Shown here piece after piece: positions 47,214-58,486 of a stretch of DNA of 64,000 nt; within the stretch, counting starts at the first letter, position 1; each line of letters begins with the position of its first letter. The stretch is from Paraspadella gotoi. Its lineage: Eukaryota; Chaetognatha. The notes beneath the pieces are model-generated. The model was given only the letters and a program-made list of their open reading frames with translations. It was not told where the DNA came from and ran no database searches. Location: the NCBI GenBank assembly GCA_051294375.1, contig CM119270.1, positions 16,266,019-16,330,018 on the forward strand. The letters run 5' to 3'. A program made the position numbers and the translations under genes.

Positions 47214-50200
47214 ACGAACGAACAATCCCGTTTCTTCTCCGTGAAAGAATTCTCTACCTCGAGAGAAACGTTGCGATCCGTTTGGGAGGCCGGAGTCACC
47301 AAGGAGTCGCTGTCCAGATGGTCGAGACGATTCGTCAACGCCGGCGACAACGCCAATCTGACCAGGCGCACCAAGAGCACGGTCGCGCTCTCCTTCGCCA
47401 CGGAGGGTTTGGCGGGAGGACTCGCCCAGGAGATGGACGAAAGCTTCGGTTAGTGAGAGCGAGCAGGTCGCTCGCATGAGTTTCAAAGATTTATACAACT
47501 GTATTAATAAATGAATTAATGTCCTTATTGCAGTGACGTAATTTTCGTTTCTTTTGCAAAATTCGAAAAATTCGGCTTTTTTTTGGAGTTTGATTGTATC
47601 TCAGTTGATATGAGAAATTAGCGAAATCTATTCTTTTAGCAACCCTCAGTCCAACGTAATCTCAGATTTCGGTTGGGAGGAAGACCGCATTACTTGTTAT
47701 CTTGTATTCTGTTGCATGTCATTTGCTATCGGATCTTGCTTCATCTTTGGTTATAACTTGTGCGACCTCAGCATCATGATAAATATACTTTTCTATCCAA
47801 GGTTTGTTGAAAAACGTGAAATATTTTTTGTTATTTATTGGAAATCATCAACATACCTCCATAGAATGAGAATTTTGAAACTAATTTCTTCGCAGATTTA
47901 CGGACAGAGAAGACAAAAACTCTGTGGATACCAGCGTGGCAAAACAAACAGTTTTTCTCTGGCAATTGACAATAGCTTCGTTCTTCGCCGGCTGCCTCTT
48001 CGGTTGCGTGGGTGAGGTGATAGTCAGCAGTGAAGTATTTAGAATAATTCGATAAAGTTTTTAAAGTTTTAAAGTTTTTAAAGTTTTTAAAGTTTTTAAA
48101 GTTTTTTTCCCGGCCAAAAAATATATTTGACAAACCGCGACAATTTTTTTTTCCCATCATGGTACATGGGCTAAGAAAGTTATTGTAGTCATGTAGTAAT
48201 GTCATGTCACGTCATGTCATTTCATGTCATGTCATGTCACAAAAAATATACGCGATAAGGCAGTTACTGCGGCGCAACACATTTGAATTACCGTTCTTGT
48301 TGATAAATACTTGGCTCAATTTTCTTGACAGGATCCGCGTTTCTGAGCGACCGTTTGGGACGACGAAAAGCGAATATCCTCAATCAATTTCCCACCATTT
48401 TGAGCGGAATTTTAAGCCTGACCTCTTTCTACATCGAATCTCCCGAGCTGCTTATCGTCAGCCGGTTCCTGGTCGGAATCACTGGTGGCGCTGGATTCAA
48501 TTACGTTCCTCTTTATCTCATAGAAATCGCTCCCACCAAATACAGAGGTAGAATTTAGTCTCTTTTGGATTCGTAATTAATCAATATGAAATCGTTTAAA
48601 ATCGTTAATTCTTCTTTCAGGAGGAATATCCGCAGTCGCGGCAATGACTGTCTGCTTCGGAATCTTGGTCGCTCAAATTTTATCGATGCCTCAAGTTTTG
48701 GGCAGCGAAGAGTTGTGGCCTTACCTCACGGGGTTCAATGTGATTCCTGCGAGCATTTCGTTGCTCCTTTTGCCCTTTTGCGTCGAGAGTCCCAGGTAAG
48801 TCACTTGAAGCCAACAATTGTGGAAATTACATGACGCAAAGTATTGATATTGCGACCGACTTTATTTTGATGAAAGCTAAAACGCGACGTTGAGGCAAAA
48901 TTTACAGATGACTTAACTATTTTTTAAATGATAAAATAAGATAGATAAGTAATAAACTATTAAAAAAAAAAAAAAATAAATAAATAAATAAATAAATAAT
49001 AAATAAATAAATAATAAATAAATAAATAAAATAAATTAAATAAATAAATAAATAAAATTAAAAAAAAAATTTAAAAAAAAAAATACGCCCTTATTTATTA
49101 ATTTTTGAGGTATCTCTACATCATCAAAAATGACAAGAAAGGAGCTGAGTCGGCCTGGCGCCGCCTGCTGGGCAGAGAAGACGTCTCCAATCGAATTAAA
49201 GAGATGGAAATTGAAAAAAAGATGCACGAATTAATGAAATACAGAATCGTCGATTTATTTTCGGACAAGAACACGCGATGGCCGCTTTTTATGGCTTGCA
49301 TATTGCGGGTACGATGGTTAGTCAGAATTCTTTTCATACTTAAATGTAATATTCTTGATTTTAAAATAAACTTTTCAAACTTGAATATACTATATAATCT
49401 GTCCTAATCGTCTTGTTATAATTTTCGGCCCCCGATTTCAGTTATTGCTTCATTGTAGCGGCGTTGACGCTATTCAGACATATTCTGGGATAATCTTTAG
49501 TGATATGGGTTTGTACATAAATTTTAAATTTATATAACAACGGACCATTTGCTTTTGAACAATATCTTCATCAGGTGTAAAAAAAAGCATCATTCCTACT
49601 GTAATTGTCGCCTTGGGATTGATTAATCTTATAGCCGTATGGACCAGTTTGTTTTACATTGACAAATTAGAGAGAAGAAAATTTCTTATAATTATTTGTT
49701 GTGTGACTATAATTAATTTCATCGTCTTGACTATAAGTCTAGTTTATGAGGTTAGTAAATATCAAATTAAATTAAAACCACATGTTTTTTGATAGGAATA
49801 AATATTTTAGCAAAGGCTTCCGCACGAAAGTAATAGAAAATCTTCAGACTACTCAAACAATGCCGGACACAAAAAGCTATTTTTAATGATCACTATCATT
49901 GGCTGTATTGTTATTTATCAAATCTGCACTGCAATCTGCCTCACGTCAATTCCTGCCTGCATATCGTGCGAGATATTTCAACAGGTTGCTTCAAGATGCA
50001 ATAATTGATTGACACAATTAGATTCATCGAAGTATCCAACTTGAGTCGCCAGACTAGTATATAGTATATACTAATATATATAGTATATACTAATTTCTTT
50101 AGGGAACCCGATCTGCGGCTATATCGTTTTCCCAAGCTGCGGCTTTTCTCTTCAGATTGATTCTTTCTGCTACATTTTTGTGGATAAAGAGTAAATGAAA

Positions 50201-50641
50201 TGATTAAGAAATATGAATGATAAAATGAAGAGGACTATATGTTAAATAATGATAAAAAAGAGAGTAATTCTAGGCAACACGAAAAGTCGATTAATAATAG
50301 GTATTTTAATGTAAGTTACGTCTAACGATATCATCCATTTCAGACGCGCTCGGTCCCTTCACATTTATTCCATTCATTGTCTTGATTGCTGTCATCGCCC
50401 TCTTCATTTTCATTTATGTTCCGGAAACAAAAGACAAATCGTTTAATACCATCAGCTCACAGGCAAGAAAAAAAAAGATACTACCGAGTAGTTTAAGTGT
50501 ATGACCATATTAGACCCCCCCAATGGTATCCAAAAAAGTCAATAATTGGAGCAAAAACCTAAAAAACTTACTCCTCAGATCCAGCACGGGCGACCAGTGG
50601 TTCAATGTTGCACAGGCGAGTCAAAGCCAGGCGATGCTTGA
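47214..50641 (+). CDS. MFS sugar-transporter-like protein (SLC2/GLUT family), copy B, intact
   Basis: Twelve exons join into 588 codons without error: 47,214-47,448; 47,666-47,801; 47,896-48,011; 48,332-48,547; 48,621-48,795; 49,110-49,308; 49,442-49,508; 49,575-49,750; 49,811-49,984; 50,103-50,190; 50,344-50,462; 50,579-50,641 (TGA). A further 5' exon with the start is needed; MDQKPKTDLG at 46,932-46,987 is a candidate but is one base out of phase. Landmarks are GSCFIFGYNLCDL in TM1, DRLGRRKAN after TM2, RFLVGITGGAG and LIEIAPTKYRG, FCVESPR, CSGVDAIQTYSGI in TM7, IDKLERRKF, SCEIFQQGTRSAA and VPETKDKSF. Twelve membrane segments are expected. A ~85-residue N-terminal extension (WEAGVTKESLSRWSRR) is unusual. 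By eye most GLUT1 sugar-contact residues are replaced. The last intron has a GC donor. AATAAA occurs at 50,695 and 50,749. It is a passive transporter by family; the substrate is unknown. Confidence 0.9.
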
Positions 50642-52089
50642 CACGGTCAACATCAAAACGAATTTCCAGCATCTGACACGGATAAGTCTTGTTTAATAAA
50701 TTTTTAAAATGTTAAGTGTAAATATATATATTTTGTGATTTTGTCAAGAATAAAGACAAGGATCTAAGTTATTGTCTTTCTTATACTGATTAGGTTTATA
50801 CATGGACTTTTTAATCGTCCATCACTATTTATAAAACGTTCTTGCTATAATTTTTTTTGCCTTAAAATTTAGGACTGTAGGTGTAATGTCTATATATAAG
50901 TCGCTGGCCGACGTCGAAAGTTTCTTCTTAGTACAATCTGTACTCAACTAGTGGCTGCGCCAATACATGTAAATCGCTTTCAAGGGCCTTAAACTGAATT
51001 GTTATTGAGGCACTAATAACATTTTGATACTTGAAAAAATATTTTATAAATAAAAAAAATATTATTTTTGCTATTTTCGTGAACATCTCGTAGGTGGATA
51101 TAAAATTTATTTTGAATATTTTTTTGTCTTACAAAAAGCCTTCTTCTTTGTAGAGGCTTTTTAGTAGAATAGGGTAAAAACACAAAAAAATTTAATAGGA
51201 CAGCTCTTTGGTTAAAAAAAAAGATTAAAACCTTTGGTAGATATACAAAAACTAAATTTTATTGCTATTTTGTATTTAAAAATACTCTTTTGTTTAAACA
51301 GCCATCTGGATTATTAGGATTAAAACACATAAAAAATAGCTATTTTGTATAAAGAAATGCAAGTGAAGATCTTATGAGTACAGACAGAAGAGCAAATTTC
51401 TATAGAAAGTAAAGAGAAAATGTTAATAATAGAGAAAATAAAAAACAATCCTCCTAGTAAGAAGGAAAAGTTAAATAGGGAAAAAATTTAAAAAAAAAGT
51501 GTACAATTTCAAGGGGTAAAAAAATTCGTAAGGGGTAAGTTTTTAATATTTTGTAAAAAGTCGGTATTTTCAAATAGCAATAAAAATCTTAAAAACTTAA
51601 TATTTAATAGGAGTCTACGTCGTTCTTAGAGATCGAGGAAGACTTTTTCAATTAGGGAACCACTATGGTTTAATTTTAAATATGGGTATCAAGCAAAATA
51701 TTTTAGATGTTTTGACGTTTATTTAACCATTAATTTTTTTAAAAAAAAATTACGTAATACGTTGTGATTAGTACATCGAAAAATGGTTGTCTCAGCCGAA
51801 TAAAATTACACGTACAAAAGTGCTCTTCCTTCTCCTATAGAAAAAGAATGTCTTTTTCCTCACTCTTTATATAGAAAAATAAAAAGCTTAAATATATCAA
51901 TCAATTGATATAAAAAAGTTATTACTTGCTTAGTGGATATTCGCTGCTTAACTTTACAATCACATTTAGGTTGCTTGGTCGGTCTGTCTGTTGTCTGTCC
52001 ACTTATATTTTAAATACGAAAACCAAAACTTTTTAGATACTAACAATTAGGTCCTTTAATCAAAAGGTCAACGTGATATAAATCATCTA
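50642..52089. other. 3' flank and AT-rich intergenic DNA
   Basis: Two AATAAA signals (50,695 and 50,749) probably end the upstream gene. Beyond them the sequence is AT-rich with no gene. Confidence 0.6.
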
Positions 52090-53795
52090 ATACATAGTAG
52101 ACCTCCAGAAATATCATACATTATGAAATTCCTGATACCTGCAAAGTTTCTTGTGCCAAATTTAGTGGAGAAAACGAATACTACAATAAAAAAATTTCCC
52201 GGAGCTTATTGGATTTTCCACCGCCAGTTTTTGCGTCGAACCACTTCCGGTTTTAAAAAATTCAGATTTTTTGAAAAAATGAGCTGTTTTTCCAGCCAGC
52301 ATACTTAAATTAATCTAAATAAAGTTACTTAATAACCTTAATATTACATTTTTTTTATTTGGTTTTATTATTAAGGTTATAAAAATATTAATTACAAAAA
52401 GGCTTCAAGTTAAAAATTCAGAATTTTTTAAGCCAAATTGGCCCTAACCAAACTACTCACTATTTTAATAAAATTTACTATGTGGTTAAACAAATATAAC
52501 TGTCAAAAGGATATTGATATTGGCCTTTAAAAAGTTTACCAAGTGATTCAAAAAGAAGTAGCGGAATTAGATGGAAGGCGACTTGCCCTTTGCAGCTAGC
52601 AAGCCTCTCACTCAACCCTAACCTAAACCGGCCCTAAACAAACCTTTAATCTTAATCAGTTCCCTAGCTTGAAATCTAACCTAACCCAACCCTAATGTGG
52701 GCTTCTTGTCTCACCCAAGTCTGAATCTTAACCCGAGCAACCTCTCTCTACCTAACCAAGCTAGTGTACTTCCTGCTGAACCTTAACCCCAAACCGGTCT
52801 CGATCCAAACTCTAACCAGTATCCCTGGCTGGTAACATCTGCAGAGAGCCACTTCCTTAGCCCTAACCCTAATCTAGGCCTCCTGTTTTAAATCATGCTA
52901 GAACCCTAACCCCTGCATCACTCCAGAGACTCTCTACCAACCCTTACTTCAGCCTGAGGTTCACCACTGAGCCTCAACTGAGGCATCCCTGCCTCCTGGC
53001 CATCAATAAGGCTAAACTTATATTTAATTTCCTTCCCCAGTAGCTTCCTAACCCTAACCAAGCTTCCTGTCCTTTTCTGAGCCGTCCAAATTGCACCTTA
53101 ATCATGACAACTGGTCAAATAATAATTTTGCTGTTAGCTTGTACTAGGACATTAAGATTAGGGTTGAGGCTTGCAAATAATAAAAGGCCTGGCTAAGGTT
53201 TAGGTTGGGGGAGAGGTTAAGGGTTAAGGTTGAGTGGGAGAGCTTGCAAGCCACAAAGACCAAGCGACTTCTATCTAATTAGCTTCTTTCTTTTTATATC
53301 ATTTGGCAAACTTTAAAGACCCATATCTTGGCTTAAGGATTAAATATTAAAAACCCCTTAGAGAGTTTCTCTTGTATTACCAAATCATACTTACCAATAA
53401 ATTCTTATTAGAATTAGTTAGAGTAATTTGGTCAGGGACGATTTAGCCTAAAAAAATTAATAATTTCTAATTTTAAGTATTTCATAATAATAAATTTTAA
53501 ACCTTATTTATAAACCACAACAAAAAACTTAGTAATAAGGTTATAATAACATTATTTTGATTAATTTAAGTATGCTGGCTGAATAACAGCTCATTTTTTT
53601 CCAAAAATTCTAAATTTTTAAAACCGGAAGTGGTATGACGCAAAAACTGGCGTGGAAAATCCATCAAGAGCATTCAGGGATATTTTTTTATTGTTATATT
53701 CGTTTTCTCCACTAAATTTGGCACAAGAAACTTTGCAGGTATCAGGAACTTTCAAAATGCATGGTATTTCTGGAGCTCTATTACATAGTTATACT
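52090..53795. mobile_element. Foldback (long inverted-repeat) element, ~1.7 kb
   Basis: The left arm (about 52,090-52,640) and right arm (about 53,215-53,795) are reverse complements with many substitutions and indels. Conserved blocks include CTCCAGAAATA, CCTGATACCTGCAAAG, AAATTTAGTGGAGAAAACGA, CGGTTTTAAAAA-like and CCAGCATACTTAAATTAAT. No transposase frame is present between the arms. The arms suggest a non-autonomous foldback or MITE-like element of some age. Target-site duplications were not resolved because the outer ends are diverged. Confidence 0.8.
52605..53235. repeat. Degenerate telomere-like (CCCTAA/CCTAACC) core
   Basis: Between the foldback arms the plus strand is filled with CAACCCTAACCTAAACC, CCTAACCCAACCCTAATG, GCCCTAACCCTAATC, CCTAACCCTAACC and similar. 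It switches to GGTTTAGGTTGG / TTAAGGGTTAAGG orientation near 53,190. The motif resembles the animal TTAGGG telomere repeat but is spaced by other sequence, so it is an interstitial degenerate array or a CCTAA minisatellite. Confidence 0.7.
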
Positions 53796-53879
53796 TAATA
53801 AATGATTAACCATAAGATGGTTGTGGTGAATATGTTTTATAGAATAGTCATATGTAAAAAAGTGTTTGTGGCGTTCGTG

Positions 53880-54060
53880 GTTTCACCTGGTCGAACTGTT
53901 TTCTAGAGAAAATGTCGATAATAAAAATATAAGACTTTTATTGTACAGCAAATATTTTCTCTTGGCAAAACAGTATTTGTAAGATTTAAACAGAAAACTA
54001 AATACGATCGAAACATCTCTTTTAAAATTGAGGCGGGTGGCAAATATGACCATAAAATGA
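53880..54060. repeat. Direct repeat, left copy (~190 bases)
   Basis: Shares GACTTTTATTGTACAG, AAATATT, AAAACTAAAT, AAAATTGAGGC and flanks with 54,890-55,085 in the same orientation. On the minus strand each copy carries an AATAAAAGTC polyadenylation-like signal. Confidence 0.7.
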
Positions 54061-54204
54061 ACTGGCCTAATGTGGTCAAATGGCGAAAGAGAGATTCGAC
54101 CGTCAATATGGTTAAATAGTGAATTATTGACAAATATACAAAGATATTGATGGCAAGATTGGAAAAATAAATATTTTTTGTTGTTATGCAAACAATGTTA
54201 TAAG

Positions 54205-54640
54205 AAGCAATCAATGACAAAGACAATCTTCGGAAAAACTATCTGAGGCAAAAAATGTTGGACAAATAAGAGAGATGTCAATTGGAAGTTTGGGCACATG
54301 GAACTCATCATGAAGCGACGTAGGTATGATGTAGCTTATCGCAGGCGCCGCAACGGCCCTCTGAATGGCAAACTTCTTCAAGTGTCCTCTCGTGAACAAC
54401 GGAAACAGACCTTCGCTTTTGACGACTCACTTTCGGACATCGGAGTCAAGTTTCGGGACAGCGAGAAAGAGTGATTTTGGTCACATTTATAGCAAGAGAT
54501 CGCTATTTTACGTTGCATTGAATGAACATTTTGCGTCGGTGATGTCAATGGAAATTACGCCGACTGACGCCGATGAAAGGCTTGGGATGGCGATGTAGGC
54601 GAGGCCAGCAAAGTTGTCGGCAGCGGCGTCGTCAGTTTTT
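54205..54640 (-). CDS. Unidentified coding-like fragment(s), minus strand
   Basis: Two stretches read as plausible protein on the minus strand. One at about 54,500-54,640 includes DNFAGLAYIAIPSLSSASVG and then ISIDITDAKCSFNAT before a possible donor. One at 54,211-54,389 includes HLKKFAIQRAVAAPAISYII and KLPIDISLICPTFF before a stop. An acceptor-like CACGAG lies before the second. They are bracketed by the direct-repeat pair. I recognise no family. They could be the last exons of an unknown gene or a relic inside a repeat. Confidence 0.3.
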
Positions 54641-54889
54641 GAAAAGAAGTGTCTCCTTCACGGAGATTTCCGGCTTTTAGGAGAGAGAGTTGTGACGGTG
54701 GGCGGATTTATCACCCGTCCACTCCATTTTAGAAGCCGAGCTTCGATCATCTTGATTTCATTAACTATGAGATTGATTACTGTCAAATATATTTTTTTTT
54801 AAAGTTAACGACGAATCCGCGAAGCGATTGTCCTTATTTACTGCAAAGATCTTTCTTTTGTCTTCACGCCCGCGGAGACGAGCGTTCTT

Positions 54890-55085
54890 GATTTCACCCG
54901 GACAAAATGATTAACGTGATTTCCAAGAGAAAAAAGTCGTGATAAAAAATATGAGACTTTTATTGTACAGAAAATATTCAATTCGAAAACTCGTAATATG
55001 GAGTTTCTTCCGGGCAAAATGGTGAGAATTCCATGCAAAAACTAAATAAGATGGAAAAATCTCTGAAAATTGAGGCAGGAGAGAC
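54890..55085. repeat. Direct repeat, right copy
   Basis: Partner of 53,880-54,060 at roughly 1.0 kb distance, with substitutions and a short insertion. The pair encloses the unidentified minus-strand coding-like stretch. Confidence 0.7.
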
Positions 55086-56848
55086 AACTGACTGATATAT
55101 TGCTTATATTGAATATTTAATATATCTTAAAATATTTATTATTTAATAGATTATAACAATATAAAGCTATTAAAAAACATTTTAAAGTAATCAGACAAAA
55201 CTTTACCCTTTTTTATAATTTTTTTCCCTCGCGTTAAAATCATCTTTTCAGTCAGAATTTTTTTGCAATGATTTAAATATATTTTCTATTACTCAATAAA
55301 ACTTAATATTTTACTATAATATTTATACCCTTTTCAAACATAACTGAAGGAAAAGTTTTTTTAAAACCTCTTCAAAATCATATTTCTTCATTAACAGCTT
55401 TATAATGATACTGGAACGGTTCCCTAGTATTAATTATAATGATTTAGTTTAAGTTATCACGTGACTCAAGTAAGATACATATGCACATTAAAGGTCTTAT
55501 TGGCGCCTTAACCTCCGACCAAATATGAATTCAGTTGATGCGATATTACCGAGTAATGTGCGTTTAAAATTTTAGGGGGACAAAGGACATATGCAGACTG
55601 ACCGACCAACCAAAAGTAATAATTACAGAATTTTTTTTTAAATATTAAATTTTTTTGTGTTTATGAAGCTTCTCATCATTCCGTCATCACTCTTTTAGTA
55701 CATATCAACAAATAATGTAATATGTGATTTTTACAGAGGAAGCAAATTTTAGCAAATTTTACAATTTCGGTTGAGTTCAACACATGATCGAAAACTCATT
55801 AATCACGACGTCTAATCAAATTTTTGTATTTATTGCCAATCTAAAATGAAAGTAAAGACCTCAATCAAGATTTTAATATATCCCCATTTTCATTTTTTAC
55901 CCTCTTCTGTAGTAATAGTTTGAGACTATTTCAATGGAGATTTTCGTCAAATCTGATACCAAACAATATAAACGCTCCTGGTAAAAATTCTGGTAAAATA
56001 TCGATGTAAAAACACTTGATTCCAATCCTGTTGCATCTGAAGGGCTCGCATTTTTTTTTCTCTGTCAAATCATCAACATCTTGATACAAACAAGCCAGAA
56101 CAAATAGACTGCTTCTGGACGGAAAAATTTTCCATCTCTATTTATAATGATAATGAAAGGGATTTTTTTCTTAAAACGATATCAACGTGACTTAGGTATG
56201 TTCCTTTCAACAAATGAGGTTCATTTTTGGAATCCTTTGGCAAAGTGCTGAAGGGCTCTCAAAATTTTCTTTACATTTATTAGGTTATTTTGATATGATA
56301 CAATCATGGTAAAGTGAATTAGTCCAGTTTGGTGAAATTTTTATTTAAATTAAAAGTAAAGAGAGAGGACTAACGATTGGAATATCTAAGAGTTTTCACC
56401 GGAGAGTCAGCATTCGGGAAAAATCTTCTATGGCGAAAATCTTCAAAGAAGGGGTGAATTTCCGGAAGATTTGGTTAATATTTTCTATATTTTATAGTCG
56501 GATTTTTTGAAACTTAATATTAACAATATTGCCATCATCTACCATGGCCCTGGCTATAAAAATATTAAAAAGCCTCGGGCTTTGTTCGTCAGAGCTTAGT
56601 CCTATATTTAATTTTCCTCTTTTAATTTTTCACAATGTTCTAGAAAAGATTTGACTAGCTTTGATAACTTTCCTTCAATTCTTTTGCGCCTACTTTAGAC
56701 TCGAACGATAGGGAACAGAAATTTAGACTCCTCAGTTTCAATTGAAATGTTCCGTGAAACATTATTTCTTAAGTTTTGTAGGTCATTTTACTTCAATTTA
56801 CTACAAAGCGTCGTTAAAACCTGTGAACTCTCTCTTTCTTAAGAAAAG
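55086..56848. other. AT-rich intergenic DNA
   Basis: No gene, strong repeat or clear promoter seen. It leads into the start of the next transporter gene. Confidence 0.65.
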
Positions 56849-57921
56849 ATGGGAAAAAAGAATCGCGTGAAACAATCGGTGAGAAAATTATTGAAAATTA
56901 GTTGTGTTAAAAGTTATATGAACATGAATCTGAATATCTGAATACATGCGAATATCTGAATACGAATCTGAGAAAGTTCCTTTTGAACTTTCTCGCAGAC
57001 ACGTCTGCTCCTGTCCGTACCGGACGCACCCAGCAACGTCGAAAGACCTAGCCTGCGCGGCGCGTGGGAAGCTGGTTTGACCAAGGAGACCCTCACCCAT
57101 TGGTCGCGTCACTCTAAAACCTATGGGGCCAACGTCAACAAAACGGGCGGGGCGCACAAGACGAGGAAAAAAGCCTTGCACTTTGCCAAAGATGGTTTGG
57201 CGGGAGGTCTCGCCGCGGAAATGGACGAGAGCATCGGTAGGCGGGAAATTTAAGGCGGAGTGGGGGGGGGGATTGAAATAATTATGTAAAAAGGTTAAGT
57301 GGCCAGTTTAAAGTCAGGGGTTAGATGGTTTTATTTATGAAGAGATTCCTTGGGGTTTATTTCGGCTTCGGCTGAGAACTTATTACGATAATCCTTTCAT
57401 TTCGTTGCGTGAAATCCTTAATACTTGTTTTCAGATTTAGGATGGGAGGACGATCGAATCACGGGTTACCTCATCTTCTGTTCCATCGCGTTTACCATTG
57501 GGTCCGCTTTCCTCTTTGGATACAACCTTTGCAATCTTAACACTCCCGCCTTGATGATCAACGAAACGTTTTTCATGAAGGTTTTTTTAATTTTTTTTTT
57601 GTTGATTTCTTTTGTTATTTTGTTATGGCGGAGACTTGAAGACGTTGGCAGAGCTGAGGTAAGAGGCCCCGCGACCTGGGCATCTTAGATGTTGAACTCG
57701 ATGAAGACTCTTATACAGCGCTTCTAGCAGTATATAGAATAAAATTAGTAGAAAAAATAACTTAAAAACAATTTTTTTCTAAGGTTTATGCCTCGAGATA
57801 TGGCACCACCGTTGATGACAAAAGCATTGGAGACCTCAGCGTTATCTTGTGGCAAATAACAATATCTGCCTTTATTGGCTGGTTGCACCATCGGTGGCAT
57901 TGGTGAAAAGACGAGAGAGAG

Positions 57922-57990
<69 letters not shown>

Positions 57991-58333
57991 GTAAACTATC
58001 CACATTTACAGGATCGGCCTTTTGAATGACAAACTCGGACGTCGAGACGCCAACGTCCTCAACCAAATTCCCGCCATTTTGAGCGGAATCCTCAGCACTA
58101 CATCCTACTACATCAATTCTCCTGTGATGCTCATCATTTCTCGGTTTTTAGTCGGCATCACAGCCGGAGCCGGTTACACTTACGTCTCGGCTTATCTCAT
58201 CGAAATCGCACCGACAAAGCACAGAGGTTTTTGTATTAGTCTTTTTATTTTCTGACCTATCTATCTATGTTCTCTATCTTTTTCTTTCTTTTTTCTTTCT
58301 TTCTTTCTTTCTTCTTTCTTTCTTTCTTTCTTT

Positions 58334-58393
<60 letters not shown>

Positions 58394-58409
58394 TTGGTTC
58401 TTTCTTTTC

Positions 58410-58486
<77 letters not shown>

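Larger units (their letters stand above)
38109..50660. repeat. Locus copy B
   Basis: Second copy of the block at 29,780-38,083, starting right after a gap. It continues beyond the point where A is cut and contains an extra 4.36-kb tandem array. Sequence quality is visibly better from about 47,200 on, where the transporter exons are intact. Confidence 0.85.

Noticed and set aside
29780-50660. Reading copies A and B as a true recent tandem gene duplication
   Set aside because: Indel-dominated differences spread equally over introns and exons, plus the gap exactly at the junction, fit haplotype or contig redundancy better.
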